Positions 21,138 through 32,650 of a stretch of DNA of 64,000 nt are shown one piece after another. Below the pieces are notes generated by a model that was not told the origin of the DNA, did no database searches, and was given only the letters and a program-made list of their open reading frames with translations. Source of the DNA: Leptodactylus fallax (taxonomy: Eukaryota; Chordata; Amphibia; Anura; Leptodactylidae); assembly GCA_947044405.1 (NCBI GenBank), contig CAMRHE010000353.1, positions 930,001 through 994,000 of the forward strand, in the 5' to 3' direction. The translations under genes and the position numbers were made by a program. Position 1 is the stretch's first letter, and the number at the start of each line of letters is the position of its first letter.

Positions 21138-21990
21138 ATGAGTCATCCGCAGCCGGCCTCTACAGCCAACCGATTAAGGGGGTTCGCTAGAGCTGCCCCT
21201 CCTCCGGTGTCCTCGCCACCCGGGACGTCCCAGCCAGCCCTGTCGGGGGAGGATTCTGAAACAAGTCACTACACAGCTACTAGAGGCGATCCAGGCCAGT
21301 ACCTCTTTGTTGACAGGGAAAATAGAGGTGGTAAAAATAGATCTTGGCCTGCTCCACCAGGACTTCCAGACTCTGCGTGGCAGGGTACGATAGGTGGAGG
21401 ACTGGGTTTCCCAGGTGGAAGACACTATTCCGGCCAAGATTCAAGATCTGGAGAGGGCTGCCAGCCTCTGGACCCAGCGGGCAGATGATCTGGAGAACAG
21501 ACTGAGACGGAATAATCTCCGTATCCTGGGCCTACCGGAGCGAGCAGAGGGAAATGACCCTCGCACATTTATGGAGAAATGGATGCGGGACACCTTACCG
21601 GAGGCCTACTTCTCACCCATAGTTGCAGTGGAGAGGGCCCATAGGGTTCCGGCCAAGCCGCCTCCCCAGGGTGCACCCCCTCGGCCATTGCTGGCCCGTT
21701 TGCTCAACAGCACAGATCGAGACACGGCGTTGCGGACGGCACGCCAGGTGGGTGAGATAAAATACAATGGAGCTGCGGTGGCGATTTTTCCGTATTTCTC
21801 GGCGGCTCTACAAAAGACCCATGCATCCTTTGTAGCAGTAAAGAGAAAGCTGCAGGAAAGGGCTATACAATATTCTATACTCTATCCTGCTCGTCTTCGG
21901 GTCATCCATGAGGAGAGGTCCCTGTTCTTCACCACACCTAAAGACGTGGAGGACTGGCTGTCTCTTTTGCCCCGATCTTCGCGGCGCTGA
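21138..21990 (+). pseudogene. L1-A ORF1 (RNA-binding coiled-coil protein), broken
   Basis: L1 ORF1p forms coiled-coil trimers that coat L1 RNA. ATG at 21138 opens a proline-rich N-terminus. A frameshift near 21250-21290 moves the coiled coil (AIQASTSLLTGKIEVVK ...) to the next frame. TAG near 21388 stops it just before VEDWVSQVEDTI. From 21394 the frame is open to 21990: end of coiled coil, RRM-like LRRNNLRILGLPE, AHRVP, and a C-terminal domain ending DWLSLLPRSSRR. Two lesions make it non-functional. The same layout is intact in L1-C (50516-51760). Confidence 0.8.
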
Positions 21991-22161
21991 TCCTGACGAC
22001 ATGTGGTGAGAGGTCCGGCTGGACCACGTAGATGAACTCAGGTTCTCTGACTTGCTGAAATGTCCTGCATAGTAGTCATATGAACATTTATAGCGGTGTT
22101 ATACGAGAATGTGTTACTTTAGTTGCCCTAGCTGGTGATCCCCGGGGCATCGGTGTATCTT

Positions 22162-22586
22162 ATCTTCTTTGGAGTGGCCTGCTGGGGGAGCAGTATATCA
22201 ATCAGGGACAGAAATAAACTTGACAAGCTGATTAGAAGGGCCAGCTCTGTCCTGGGGAGTCCACTGGACCCAGTGCAGGTGGTGGGTGACAAAAGGATAC
22301 TGTCAGTGGTAAGCTCCATGCAGAAGAAGAAGTCCCATCCCATGCATGAGACTGTGATCGCGCTGGGTAGTACTGTCAGTGACCGACTGCTCCACCCTAA
22401 GTGTGAGAAGGAGCGCTATCGGAAGTCTTTCCTCACCACCTCGGTTAGGCTGTACAACCAACACCGACCTAAGCGGAGATCATTACACACAGAGAACTGA
22501 AATATCTCTCTGACTGTTAACTCCCCCCCCCCATCTCTGCTACTTCCTTTCTGTCTGTCTGCTATCAATGTAATGCCTCTAACCTT
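22162..22586 (+). mobile_element. L2 fragment in the L1-A ORF1-ORF2 linker
   Basis: Begins abruptly at 'atcttctttggagtggcctg' and matches L2-A from IFFGVACWG to the C-terminus RSLHTEN and into the 3' UTR (stop at 22498-22500). It ends near 22586 without the usual 'cagtgggg'/(AAT)n tail. No target duplication is obvious. Truncation at both ends is unusual for an L2 insertion. Confidence 0.8.
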
Positions 22587-22800
22587 TTGCTGCCAGGAAT
22601 CTTTGTACGAGTTCTGGTTAAAATGTACGTACAGAGCGCTGCACCTACTAAGGGTGCTACGTTATACTTAATTTATGTTTATGTTTTTACTTGGTTTCTG
22701 GTTAGCCGCACACTGCCTCGCACCTCGCCCGGACACACACAGCATGGTCCTACACAGGTCATTGGGGTAAGGACTGCCATCATTTTATTCCTTAAATACC

Positions 22801-25800
22801 ATGGCGTCACTTAGTGTTCTTTCCTGGAATGTGAGAGTCCTGGGCAGCCCACGGAAGAGCTTGATGGTCTTCTCCCAGATTAGGAGGATTGATCCGAGAC
22901 TGGTGTGCCTCCAAGAGACCCATTTGGTGCCGGACAGCACTAGATGGCTTCAGAAGCCATGGGTTCAATGGGCTGTTCACTTCATGCATACCTGCTACTC
23001 CAGAGGGGTGTCGATTTTGGTACATCGCAGACTCAGGTGGGAGCCGGACCTTGTTGAAAAAGACCCTGATGGTCAGTATGTATTTGTCCAGACCTGGGTG
23101 GACTCGGTCTTGTATGTCATTCCTGCCTCCAGCAGCAAATCTTTTTGTGCTCCAAAAGGCAGCACAGTTTGCTGTGCAATTCCCTGAAGCCATTGTACTC
23201 TGCCTGGTGGACTCTAATAAGGTAATGGATGTAGCCATGGATCGGTTCTCTATAGAGCCAGATCCCCTTTCTCCCTCCCGTCCCACTACTATGGCCAAGG
23301 TAGTCCACGAACTGGGCTGGCAGGATCTGTGGCGGGTGCGGTTTCCTGGGACTCGTGTATTCTCATGACACTCTGCCCATAGGCACGCATTGTCCCGGAT
23401 TGATTGTGCCTTCGGCAATATTAAAACCTGTTCTATATTGCTGTCTATATCCTATTTGCCTAGGGCGGTGTCAGATCATTCCCCATTGCTGGTCCAACTC
23501 AATAGTAGCATGGCTGTCGGATCACGGCAGAGTTGGCGGATCCACCCCTTCTGGTTAAAATTATTCACACCCCAGGACAGAATACCTGACCAAATCCAGA
23601 TGTTTTTGGCCATTAACAACCCGTACACTTCACCTCTCCTACTGTGGGAAACTACCAAGGCATATCTCAGAGATTGCATTAAATCCTTTATTTCTTTTGT
23701 GAAAAGGGAGTCCTCACAGTTGGAGACTAACTTGGTGGCTCAGTGTACCTCGCTTGAAGCTACGTATGTGGCCAACCCTACTGATGAGGCTAGGTCTCAG
23801 TGGTTACAGACGGGACGACAGTATTTACATGTACTGCACAACAAGGCCAGTAGGTCCCAGTTCTTTAATAAGCAAAAATTCTATGAGCTGGGAAATCAAT
23901 GAAGTAGCCTGCTGGCACAGTTGATACATCATAACACAGCCTCCCCAGCAATATTACGGGTGCAATCGGTAACAGGAGAGATACCTCCTGATAGTGCTGA
24001 CATTCGTGCCAGATTCCACCAATATTATAGTGAGTTATACCTATCTAAACTCGGGGTGACTGAGCTGGAGCTTGCGGCCTATTTGGATTTGGTTCCCTTC
24101 CCGGTCCTGTCGGAAGATAAACGTGCCTTTATGGATTCCCCATTTACACTGGAAGAGCTGTCAGAAGCGTTGCAAGTTATGGCAAGTGGCAAGTCCCCAG
24201 GCCCTGACGGCATTCCGGTAGAGGTATATGCCCAGTATAAGGATCTTTTACTTCCAGTGTTGTTCAACTGTTATAGATCTGCCTTTGTGGGCCACGGTCT
24301 CCCGGAGTCCTTCTATGACGCCATTATTATCCTTTTACTTAAACCAGACAAGGACCCGCTGGACTGCGGCTCATATAGGCCTATATCATTACTTAATATA
24401 GACTATAAACTACTTCCTAAAATGTTGGCGAATAGGCTTAACTCTGTGGTCTTAGCCCTGGTTCACCCCGACCAAACTAGCTTTATGCCCGGTAAGTCCA
24501 CATCAGACAATCTCAGGCGGGTCCAGGTGGTGACTCAGATTGGTGCAGCCTCTTCAAACGACTGGGCGATAGCCTCGTTAGACACGACTAAGGCGTTCGA
24601 CTCGGTCGAATGGCCTTTTCTGTTGCAGGCACTGCGCAGGTATGGTTTTGGTGAGGGGTTTATTACCTGGATCTCCATCTTATATAGCTCCCCTAGAGCA
24701 GCACTGTCGATTAATGGTACACTGTCCCCATATTTTCCCCTGGGCAGAGGTACGAGACAGGGTTGCCCGCTGTCACCGCTATTGTTTGCTTTGGAGATGG
24801 AACCCTTGGTGATCCTGCTTCAACAGGACCCTGTATATAGAGGTATAGCTATAGACTCCCGGGAGGAAAGGTCCGCACTATATGCGGATGATCTGCTACT
24901 GTTCATGAGGGACCCATCTCAATCCCTACCCAGAGCCATGGCTATAATTGACGACTTTGACAATTATTCTGGCCTGCAGACCAATTGGACCAAATCCTCC
25001 TACATGCATATTGGTCGGATCCCGAGAGATACAGAAGGGGACACCGTCTGTGGGTTAAAGGCGGTATCAGCCTGCAAATATCTGGGTATCATTATATCTA
25101 AAGATCATAAGCAATTTTTGGAACAGAACATCTTTCCCCTCATATCACACTTTAGGTCCAAGTTTCAGGTTTGGGCTTCCCTACCTCTGTTGGTGGCCGG
25201 CAGAATTAATTTGGTAAAAATGGTAATGTTGCCTAAGTGTTTGTATGCTTTGAGTCACTCTGCTGTGTCAGTGCCCCTTCGATTCTATAAACAGATGGAC
25301 TCTCTTATTATTTCTTTTATATGGGGGAATTCTAGATCCAAGCTTAAGTTGTCTTCTCTGCAGAGACCAAAACAGTTGGGGGGTGCATCGCTTCCCGATT
25401 TGTTTCTCTACTACCTGGCGGGACAGCTTCGTTTTATAAAGCCATGGCTCTCCCGTGATCCCCTTCCGGTACCAGAGGCACATCTGGCTCACCATCTGGG
25501 TCTGAGTATACTGTGGCCGGTACTGGAGAACCCGAACCTATTCAGGGGAAAGTTGTTGCCCTTTCATGTTCTGGCAGGATGTGTTTGGCATCAGGCTAAG
25601 AAAGTGTCTGCATATTCTGACGTACCTGCAGAGACACCGCTGTGGAGCAATCCTGGACTGCTGTCGCTCTTTACCCTACCTGGCGCACAGTCCTGGTCAC
25701 AATATGGCATGGCCTCTCTTAGTGACCTATATACGCAAGGCGTTTTTAGAACATTTGATTCACTAAGAACCTCACGTGATATTCCTAGAAGAAAATTTTT

Positions 25801-27891
25801 TAGATACCTCCAAATTCGACATGCACTCTCCTCCCTGTTCCCTGGTCAGCTGAATAATATTTCTGAGTACCCGCTTATCGGAATGCTTCGCTCTCAGGGC
25901 CCTGGAGGTCTAATATCTACCCTATATGCACACCTGATTCAGGCAAAAGTGTCCCTGTCGGACGCCCCGGCCCTGACGGGATGGCGTATTAATATCCCAG
26001 CTCTCACAGATGAGATGTTTCAGGACATGCTTGAATCCTCTCAATACATATCACCCTCAGCTAATAACAGACTCCTCCAAACTTATAAACTACACCAATG
26101 CTACCTGACCCCCACCCGGTTACATAAAATGGGACGACTCTCTCATCCAAGTTGTCTAAGGTGTCCATGTCCACAGTCTGACTTTTGGCATATGATTTGT
26201 GTGTGTCCTGTTATACAGAGTTTCTGGAAAGGGGTTGTGGATCTCCTGGCGGAAGTTATGGACCCCCTCCAGTTTGCTTATCGGCCGGGCATTGGGGTAG
26301 ATGATGCCATCATCCATCTTCTGCACAGGGCTCTGTCTCACCTGGAGAAACCAGGGAACACAGTGAGAATAATGTTCTTTGACTTCTCCAGTGCTTTTAC
26401 CACCATACAGCCCAGGTTATTGAGGGACAAGCTGGACCTTGCTGGAGTGGACCACCACCTCTCCAACTGGATCCTAGACTACCTCACAAATCGACCTCAA
26501 TACGTGAGAGCCCAAGACTGTGTGTCAGGTACCGTGATCTGTAATACGAGGGCACCTCAGGGTACGGTTCTCGCCCCTTTCCTCTTCACACTGTACACTG
26601 CAGATTTTAGGTGCAACTCATCCAGCTGCTACCTACAGAAGTATTCTGACGACTCTGCAATAGTGGGTCTCATCACAGATGATGATGACAGGGAGTACAG
26701 AGAACTGAACCAGGATTTTGTGGACTGGTGCCGCCGGAACCACCTGAAGATTAACGCGGGGAAGACCAAGGAGATGGTGGTGGACTTCCGCAAAGGCAGA
26801 AGCCCTCCTAAACCAGTGGACATCCTGGGGACGGGCATCGAGATTGTGAACACCTATAAGTACCTGGGTTTGCTCCTTAATAATAAGCTGGACTGGGCAG
26901 ATCATATGGAGGCCCTGTACAGGAAGGGCCACAGCAGGATCTACCTGCTTAGGAAACTGAGAGCATTTGGAATCCGGGGGGCACTTCTTAGAACTTTCTT
27001 CAACTCGGTAGTGGCATCAGCCATCTTCTTTGGAGTGGCCTGCTGGGGGAGCAGTATATCAACCAGGGACAGAAATAAACTTGACAAGCTGATTAGAAAG
27101 GCCAGCTCTGTCCTGGGGGGCCCACTGGACCCAGTGCAGGTGGTGGGTAACAGAAGGATACTGTCCGTGGTGAGCTCCATGCAGAAGAAGTCCCATCCCA
27201 TGCATGAGACTGTGATCGCGCTGAGCAGTTCTGTCAGTGACCGACTGCTCCACCCTAGGTGTGAGAAGGAGCGCTATCGGAAGTCTTTCCTCCCCACCGC
27301 GGTTAGGCTGTACAACTAACACCGACCTAAGCGGAGATCATTACACACAGAGAACTGAAATATCTCTCTGCCTGTTAAATCCCCCCCCCCCTTCCCTCTG
27401 CTACGTCCTGTCTGTCTGCTATTAATGTAATGCCTCTCACCTTGGAACATTCCTGTACATGTTGTATTTGTATTTGTATCTGCTTATCTTATCTTATCTT
27501 TGCTGCTGTAACACACTGAATTTCCCCATTGTGGGACTATTAAAGGACTATTATTATTATTATAAGTGCGCCTATACCATTCACACCAGAAGTGTGTCTC
27601 TTTGGCATACTAGATGAGGAACTATGGCAGCACCATGTTAGAATCTGTCTGAGGGAATCTTTATTTTATGACAGGAAAGCCATCGCATTGCGATGGATGG
27701 CTGAGAGACCTCCATCAGTACCTCTATGGAGGAAGCTAATTAACTCTGTACTCCCATTCAATCAGATTATATATAAAGGGAGAGGGTGCCCTCAGAAGTT
27801 CCATAAGGTATGGGGGACATGGTGCAGTTCTTCTGGAACCCAGTACACGGCTCCTTCACTACATGCCACTATAAATTCACTTATTCCATGA
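22801..27891 (+). pseudogene. L1-A ORF2 (endonuclease/RT), broken and split by L2
   Basis: ORF2p nicks DNA and reverse transcribes L1 RNA. ATG at 22801 opens the endonuclease (WNVRVLGSPRK, QETHL). A frameshift near 23110 moves to frame 2, which then runs through SRIDCAF and SDHSPLL with TGA at 23366-23368 and 23900-23902. From 23921 it is open through the RT: KPDKDPLDCGSYRPIS, LDTTKAFDSVEW, GTRQGCPLSPLLF and the catalytic YADD at 24881-24892. The cysteine knuckle (CLRCPC ... H ... C) is near 26153-26205. At about 26258 an L2 fragment (to 27566) enters in frame. The L1 C-terminus resumes after it (FGILDEELWQHH ... to 27891). Confidence 0.85.
26258..27566 (+). mobile_element. L2, 5'-truncated, inserted in L1-A ORF2
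   Basis: Starts at 'tatggaccccctccagtttg' (MDPLQFAYRPG, the RT of L2) and runs through YSDD at 26642-26653 to the L2 stop at 27317-27319, then the 3' UTR and an (ATT)n tail ending 27566. By eye it differs from L2-A at only a few bases per 100, so both are recent. A short target duplication (about 'aagt') is possible but not sure. Confidence 0.88.
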
Positions 27892-28208
27892 GGAGGGGTG
27901 AGACGCCAGGAGGGTCCAAAACCTCTAAATATTTTAAGATGTACTATAGCGAATATCATGGAACTGTAAAATGTAATACCTGTACCAAATAATATATGTT
28001 CTACTAAATGACTATCCTTAATTGGTTATGTCTAGTGGGCAAATGCGGTGTCATCGGTGTGGTGGGTGGGCTGTGGACTGATCGGGATGGAAGTGCGGCA
28101 TTTTGGTGCTTATGTATCCGATTGTTCCCTGTGTATGAACTGTTTTCTGTATTGACTTGTTTTGATTATGTTGGAAACGCAAAATTCAATAAAATGAGTT
28201 TAAAAAAA

Positions 28209-28671
28209 AAAAATGCTCAATAGAGATAAAGGCGTCTCTCTTGTTACCAAAGAAAGAGGTCACCAAGATCCAGACATACTTACCAACCATCAAAGAGGCA
28301 GAGGTGTCCTGCAAGTCTGATCAATAGAAATACCAAGGATTCAAGGCTCCCAAATACTCCAGTAGGAGGTCATCTGAGACATTGTGTAGCAAAATAGACG
28401 GAAACATTCACAGATGCCTGGTTTGCCTCCGCATTTCACCTGGGTTACTCTCTGGAGCTATATAATAAAAGGTATTGCCTGATTTCTTCACTTTCTCTGG
28501 AGCTAAAAATCCAATCCTTCAGATTGATTTGTCCGCCACAGAAGTAGAATACTGTTATCTTTCAGCTCCTTCAAAGATTCAGGCAAAAGCATGAGGATGT
28601 ACTTCTCCAAGAGCAATGGCTGGACATTTACTCGCCAATATTTGTGGTGCCAAAGTCTTCAGCTGGACATA
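28209..28671 (+). pseudogene. DIRS-like retroelement, gag C-terminus to start of RT
   Basis: Resumes after L1-A. A lysine/serine-rich piece (LLPKKEVTK, then APKYSSRRSS) fits a gag-like tail. Near 28618-28669 the frame reads IYSPIFVVPKSSAGH, the classic opening of a reverse transcriptase. It continues across the DD38E insertion at 30302. A small E-MITE scrap (28465-28495) lies within, flanked by repeated 'ctctggagct'. Confidence 0.5.
28465..28495 (+). mobile_element. E-MITE scrap with direct flanking repeats
   Basis: 'aaaaggtattgcctgatttc' matches the outer end of the E-MITE. Both sides carry 'tctctggagct' (28449-28460 region and 28495-28506), which looks like a target duplication of 8-11 bp. 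Confidence 0.45.
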
Positions 28672-30299
28672 CAGTACAGACCAAAAGTTTGGACACACCT
28701 TCTCATTCCAAGAGTTTTCTGTATTTTCATAGCTATAAAAATTGTAGATTCACACTGAAGGCATCAAAACTATGAATTAACACATGTGGAATTATATACT
28801 TAACAAAAAAGTGTGAAACAACTGAAAATATGTCTTATATTCTAGGTTCTTCAAAGTAGCCACCTTTTGCTTTGATTACTGCTTTGCACACTCTTGGCAT
28901 TCTCTTGATGAGCTTCAAGAGGTAGTCACCTGAAATGGTTTTCACTTCACAGGTATGCCCTGTCAGGTTTAATAAGTGGGATTTCTTGCCTTATAAATGG
29001 GGTTGGGACCATCAGTTGTGTTGTACAGAAGTCAGGTGGATACACAGCTGATAGTCCTACTGAATGGAGTGTTAGAATTTGTATTATGGCACGAAAAAAG
29101 CTAAGTAAAGAAAAATGAGTGGCCATCATTACTTTAAGAAATGAAGGTCAGTCAGTCCGTAAAATTGGGAAAACTTTGAAAGTGTCGCCAAGTGCAGTGG
29201 CCAAAACCATCAAGCGCTACAAAGAAACTTGCTCACATGAGGATCGCCCCAGGAAAGGAAGACCAAGAGTCACCTCTGCTGTGGAGGATAAGTTCATCCG
29301 AGTCACCAGCCTCAGAAATCGCAGGTTAACAGCAGCACAGATTAGAGACCAGGTCAATGCCACACAGAGTTCTAGCAGCAGACACATCTCTACAACAACT
29401 GTTAAGAGGAGACTGTGTGCAGCAGGCCTTCATGGTAAAATAGCTGCTAGGAAACCACTGCTAAGGACAGGCAACAAGCAGAAGAGACTTGTTTGGGCTA
29501 AAGAACACAAGGAATGGACATTAGACCTGTGGGAATCTGTGCTTTGGTATGATGAGTCCAAATTTGAGATCTTTGGTTCCAAACACAGTGTCTTTGTGCG
29601 ACGCAGAAAAAGGTGAACGAATGGACTCTACATGCCTGGTTCCCACCGTGAAGCATGGAGGAGGAGGTGTGATGGTGTGGGGGTGCTTTGCTGGTGACAC
29701 TGTTGGGGATTTATTCAAAATTGAAGGAATACTGAACCAGCATGGTTACCACAGCATCTTGCAGCGGCATGCTATTCCATCCGGTTTGCGTTTAGTTGGA
29801 CCATCATTTATTTTTCAACAGGACAATGACCCCAAACACACCTCCAGACTGTGTAAGGGCTATTTGACCAAGAAGGAAAGTGATGGGGTGCTACGCCAGA
29901 TGACCTGGCCTCCCCAGTCACCAGACCTGAACCCAATCAAGATGGTTTGGGGTGAGCTGGACTGCAGAGTGAAGGCAAAAGGGCCAACAAGTGCTAAGCA
30001 TTTCTGGGAACTCCTTCAAGACTGTTGGAAGACCATTTCAGGTGACTACCTCTTGAAGCTCATCAAGAGAATGCCAAGAGTGTGCAAAGCAGTAATCAAA
30101 GCAAAAGGTGGCTACTTCGAAGAACCTAGAATATAAGACATATTTTCAGTTGTTTCACACTTTTTTGTTAAGTATATAATTCCACATGTGTTAATTCATA
30201 GTTTTGATGCCTTCAGTGTGAATCTACAATTTTTATAGACATGAAAATACAGAAAACTCTTGGAATGAGAAGGTGTGTCCAAACTTTTGGTCTGTACTG
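28672..30299 (+). mobile_element. DD38E transposon, complete ends
   Basis: TA at 28670-28671 and 30300-30301. It is 1628 bp with 268 bp terminal inverted repeats (28672-28939 and 30032-30299), nearly identical. The right repeat holds the last 34 codons and stop of the transposase, so the left repeat carries an inverted copy of that coding end. Sister of 10318-12798. It is inserted in the RT of the DIRS-like element. Confidence 0.92.
29086..30136 (+). pseudogene. DD38E transposase, broken
   Basis: ATG at 29086-29088 opens MARKKLSKEK, then TGA at 29116-29118 (codon 11). The frame continues open through a helix-turn-helix DNA-binding region (SVRKIGKTLKVSPSAVAKTI, a first paired-like domain; RRLTAAQIRDQVNAT, a second) to YDES (first catalytic D). 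An extra A in the run 29607-29611 shifts the frame. The rest reads from there to 30136: [27 protein letters not shown] (second D at 29822-29824) and SPDLNPIK. The third catalytic residue at 29939-29941 is AAG (K) instead of the E kept in the sister copy. There are 38 residues between positions two and three. Three independent defects leave it inactive. Confidence 0.88.
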
Positions 30300-30301
30300 T
30301 A

Positions 30302-30720
30302 CATTAACAGATATTTCCAGAAAAACATTCAGAATGAAATCTATAGTCTGTAATAAACTTGAGACAACTGTGTGCTATCATGAGCATATATTTACCACCA
30401 GGGTCTTAACAAAAATGGTGGCTGTTTTAACAGCTTAATTCAGGCTCCAAGGGATCTGAATGATTGGCTGATAAGAGCTCCTTCATAAGATGTCCTACAG
30501 TAATCCTACTAATTCCAGCACTGCACAGTCTTTTTTCAACTAGAAATCGCAGCACCCTTAGGGATGCATTGGATTATATTAGTGAGTTGCAAGATGAAAC
30601 GGTGATCTTTGTTAGATGGGAGTTGTGGCATAGAACTAGCCTAACTTTCAGCTGCATCGTTGAGTCTCTTATGTGAACCAACGATGCGCAGCACTAAAAG
30701 ACAGGGGCAACCTTTAGACC
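30302..30720 (+). pseudogene. DIRS-like reverse transcriptase, continuation
   Basis: Directly after the DD38E element the frame continues LTDISRKTFRMKSIV, and later RVLTKMVAVLTA (30397 on), FRLQGI and WLIRAPS. These are recognisable RT blocks (TFRM, V(F/L)TKM, then the segment around the catalytic YLDD, here partly deleted). With the transposon removed, GH-TLTDI joins in frame with 28669. RT type is DIRS-like by resemblance; a Gypsy-type RT is possible. Confidence 0.5.
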
Positions 30721-31310
30721 CCTGAAGGTAAATTGTGCCGTACAAATTATTAGTGTACCACTGTGGCTCCCAGAAGGTAACTCCCTAACAGGCAATAGTG
30801 ACCCTCACAGGTAATAAAACCCTAATAATGACACCACTTGATAATAGTGTCCTTATAGTCTCCTCCCACGGGTAATGGTTCTCCCTCTTTCCCCCATAGG
30901 CCCCCCAAGCCACACTACAGAGAATTATACATTTTCCTTCACATTGCTGACGTGGTGCCCAGCTGAATCTCTTTCTTTTGTCCACCAGATATTAATAAAT
31001 ATGTTTCCTTCTCAATTTACCAAGCTGAGTTACTTTTTAACACATTAGTGTTTGGAGATGGGAGGGGGGAGGAGGAGTCTGCTGGAAAAGGCACAGTAAT
31101 AACTGTAGCTGCTACACTCCCATGTGAGTGAGGGAACCCTGACACTGCTGCATCATCAAGATAAAACTCTGCACAAAATGAGGCAATAAATCAATCTATA
31201 TTGATACAGATTCTATGTAAACAAACAGACTAAGCAAAGAAAAAAATTGTAGGGCAGCTTAATAAGTGGAGAAGGACACAGATTAAGTAACTTATGCTGT
31301 AGCATCCTAG
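30721..31310. other. No gene; faint degenerate repeat
   Basis: 30735-30890 has loosely repeated 'aatagtg...cct' units like a decayed minisatellite. I see nothing else. Confidence 0.4.
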
Positions 31311-31810
31311 GGTATATTCACATGGCGGAATTGGCCCCTGAATTTGAGGCAGATTATGCATCAAAATCATCCCCAAAATCCGAAACGAATCTGCTGATTG
31401 TATTCAATAAGCGTCCTGCTCAATCTTGCCACAAATTCTGTGGCCAAATCAGCTGCAAAACCCGTGGAGTGAACCACTCTGCTGATTAGGCTTAATCATC
31501 TAAGCCTAATCAGGGAGTGAAAAGCTGCGGTGTGAAGCCAGAGCGGTAGAAGTCTGCCTCAAATTCTGAAAATCCTCTGCCCCCTCCTATTGGTTTCACC
31601 AGTCAATACACTCCTATATGCATTTTGTCATGTCCTTTATACAGATTCAATAAAAATTCAGTTTATTAAAAAAAATGGCCCCACCTTTATAGTCAATGGG
31701 TTCCTTCAGGGTCTGCTTGTGTTTGCTATTATTGCAGTCCATTTTTTCAGTTTTTCTGGTCCTTCAATGGACTAGACTAACGTAAACCTAGTACAGATGT
31801 GAACCTAGCC
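31311..31810. mobile_element. Hairpin MITE-like repeat
   Basis: 'gaatttgaggcaga' (31344-31357) pairs with 'tctgcctcaaattc' (31552-31565), and 'gcttaatcatctaagc' forms a central hairpin at 31490-31507. Outer borders are unclear. No coding potential. Confidence 0.5.
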
Positions 31811-32519
31811 TTAAAGGGGCTGTCCGGGATAAAACAATACTTTTACCCTAAGCTAAACACCCTCCCTCGGCCTAACTTTTAACTAACTTACTTTATCAAA
31901 AATCATTAATACTACCCCCCCCAAGCCCATCATACTTACCTGTCTTCCTGTCCAAATCTTCTGGCCACGGAACGTCGCTTCCCTCAGGTAGCTGGCTCCT
32001 CCTCTCCTCTGACGGGTGCCAGCCTCCCACACCTGCGCAACACAGTCGGCTCTATTGCGCAGACACCAAAAGACATTGAGAGGAGGAGCTGGCTGCACAG
32101 AAGGATAGAATGTCCCATGCCTAGAAGATCTGGCCAAGAAGACAGGTAAGTATGATGGGGTGGAGGGGTCGGCTGAGTTAGTTAGTTAAGAAGGGCTAGT
32201 AGTGGGTGGGCTAGCCAGGGAAACAGGGTGGGGGTGTGAAGGAGGGGGAAGGGGTGTGAGGGAATGAGAGGGGGAGCGAGTGAGAGGGGATGTAGTGTGA
32301 GTCAGCTATGAGTGAAGAGCAATGCATCATGGTAGTTTTAGGATAAATGAACACGAAGCTATACCATGTAAACAAATGCAGAGCATGCCAGGAGCTCCCA
32401 GAGAAACCCAGAAATCACTCAAAGCACTGCTAAAGGTATATGGGTGTATTTGTTAACCCATTAATAGCATTAACTGACCTTTTTTTAAAAAAGATTTTTT
32501 GCCCGGAAAACCCCTTTAA
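31811..32519. mobile_element. F-MITE (long form)
   Basis: Starts 'ttaaaggggctgtccgggat' and ends 'gcccggaaaacccctttaa'. Core arms 'catcatacttacctgtcttc' (31929-31948) and 'gaagacaggtaagtatgatg' (32138-32157) are perfectly complementary. Confidence 0.78.
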
Positions 32520-32650
32520 GTGGTTAAAGAGAAACCTAAATAGATATTCTTTAATTAGATATATTACGAAGATTCTTCCATTCACGTCTACTATTAATTT
32601 ATGAAAGTGGTTTTAAAATTGAAGGTAAACTTTGAAAGCAAAGCTGTTAT
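32520..32650. other. Spacer
   Basis: Short AT-rich spacer with nothing recognised. Confidence 0.4.

Larger units (their letters stand above)
19944..28208 (+). mobile_element. Full-length L1-clade LINE (L1-A) with two nested L2 fragments
   Basis: It is flanked by the identical 13 bp 'aaaaatgctcaat' at 19931-19943 and 28209-28221. It starts 'gggggggcgtggctagc', the same opening as L1-C, and ends in AATAAA-like 'ttcaataaaatg' plus poly(A). Order: 5' UTR 19944-21137, ORF1, linker with an L2 fragment, ORF2 with another L2, 3' UTR. Without the two L2 inserts it is about 6.5 kb. Confidence 0.9.
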
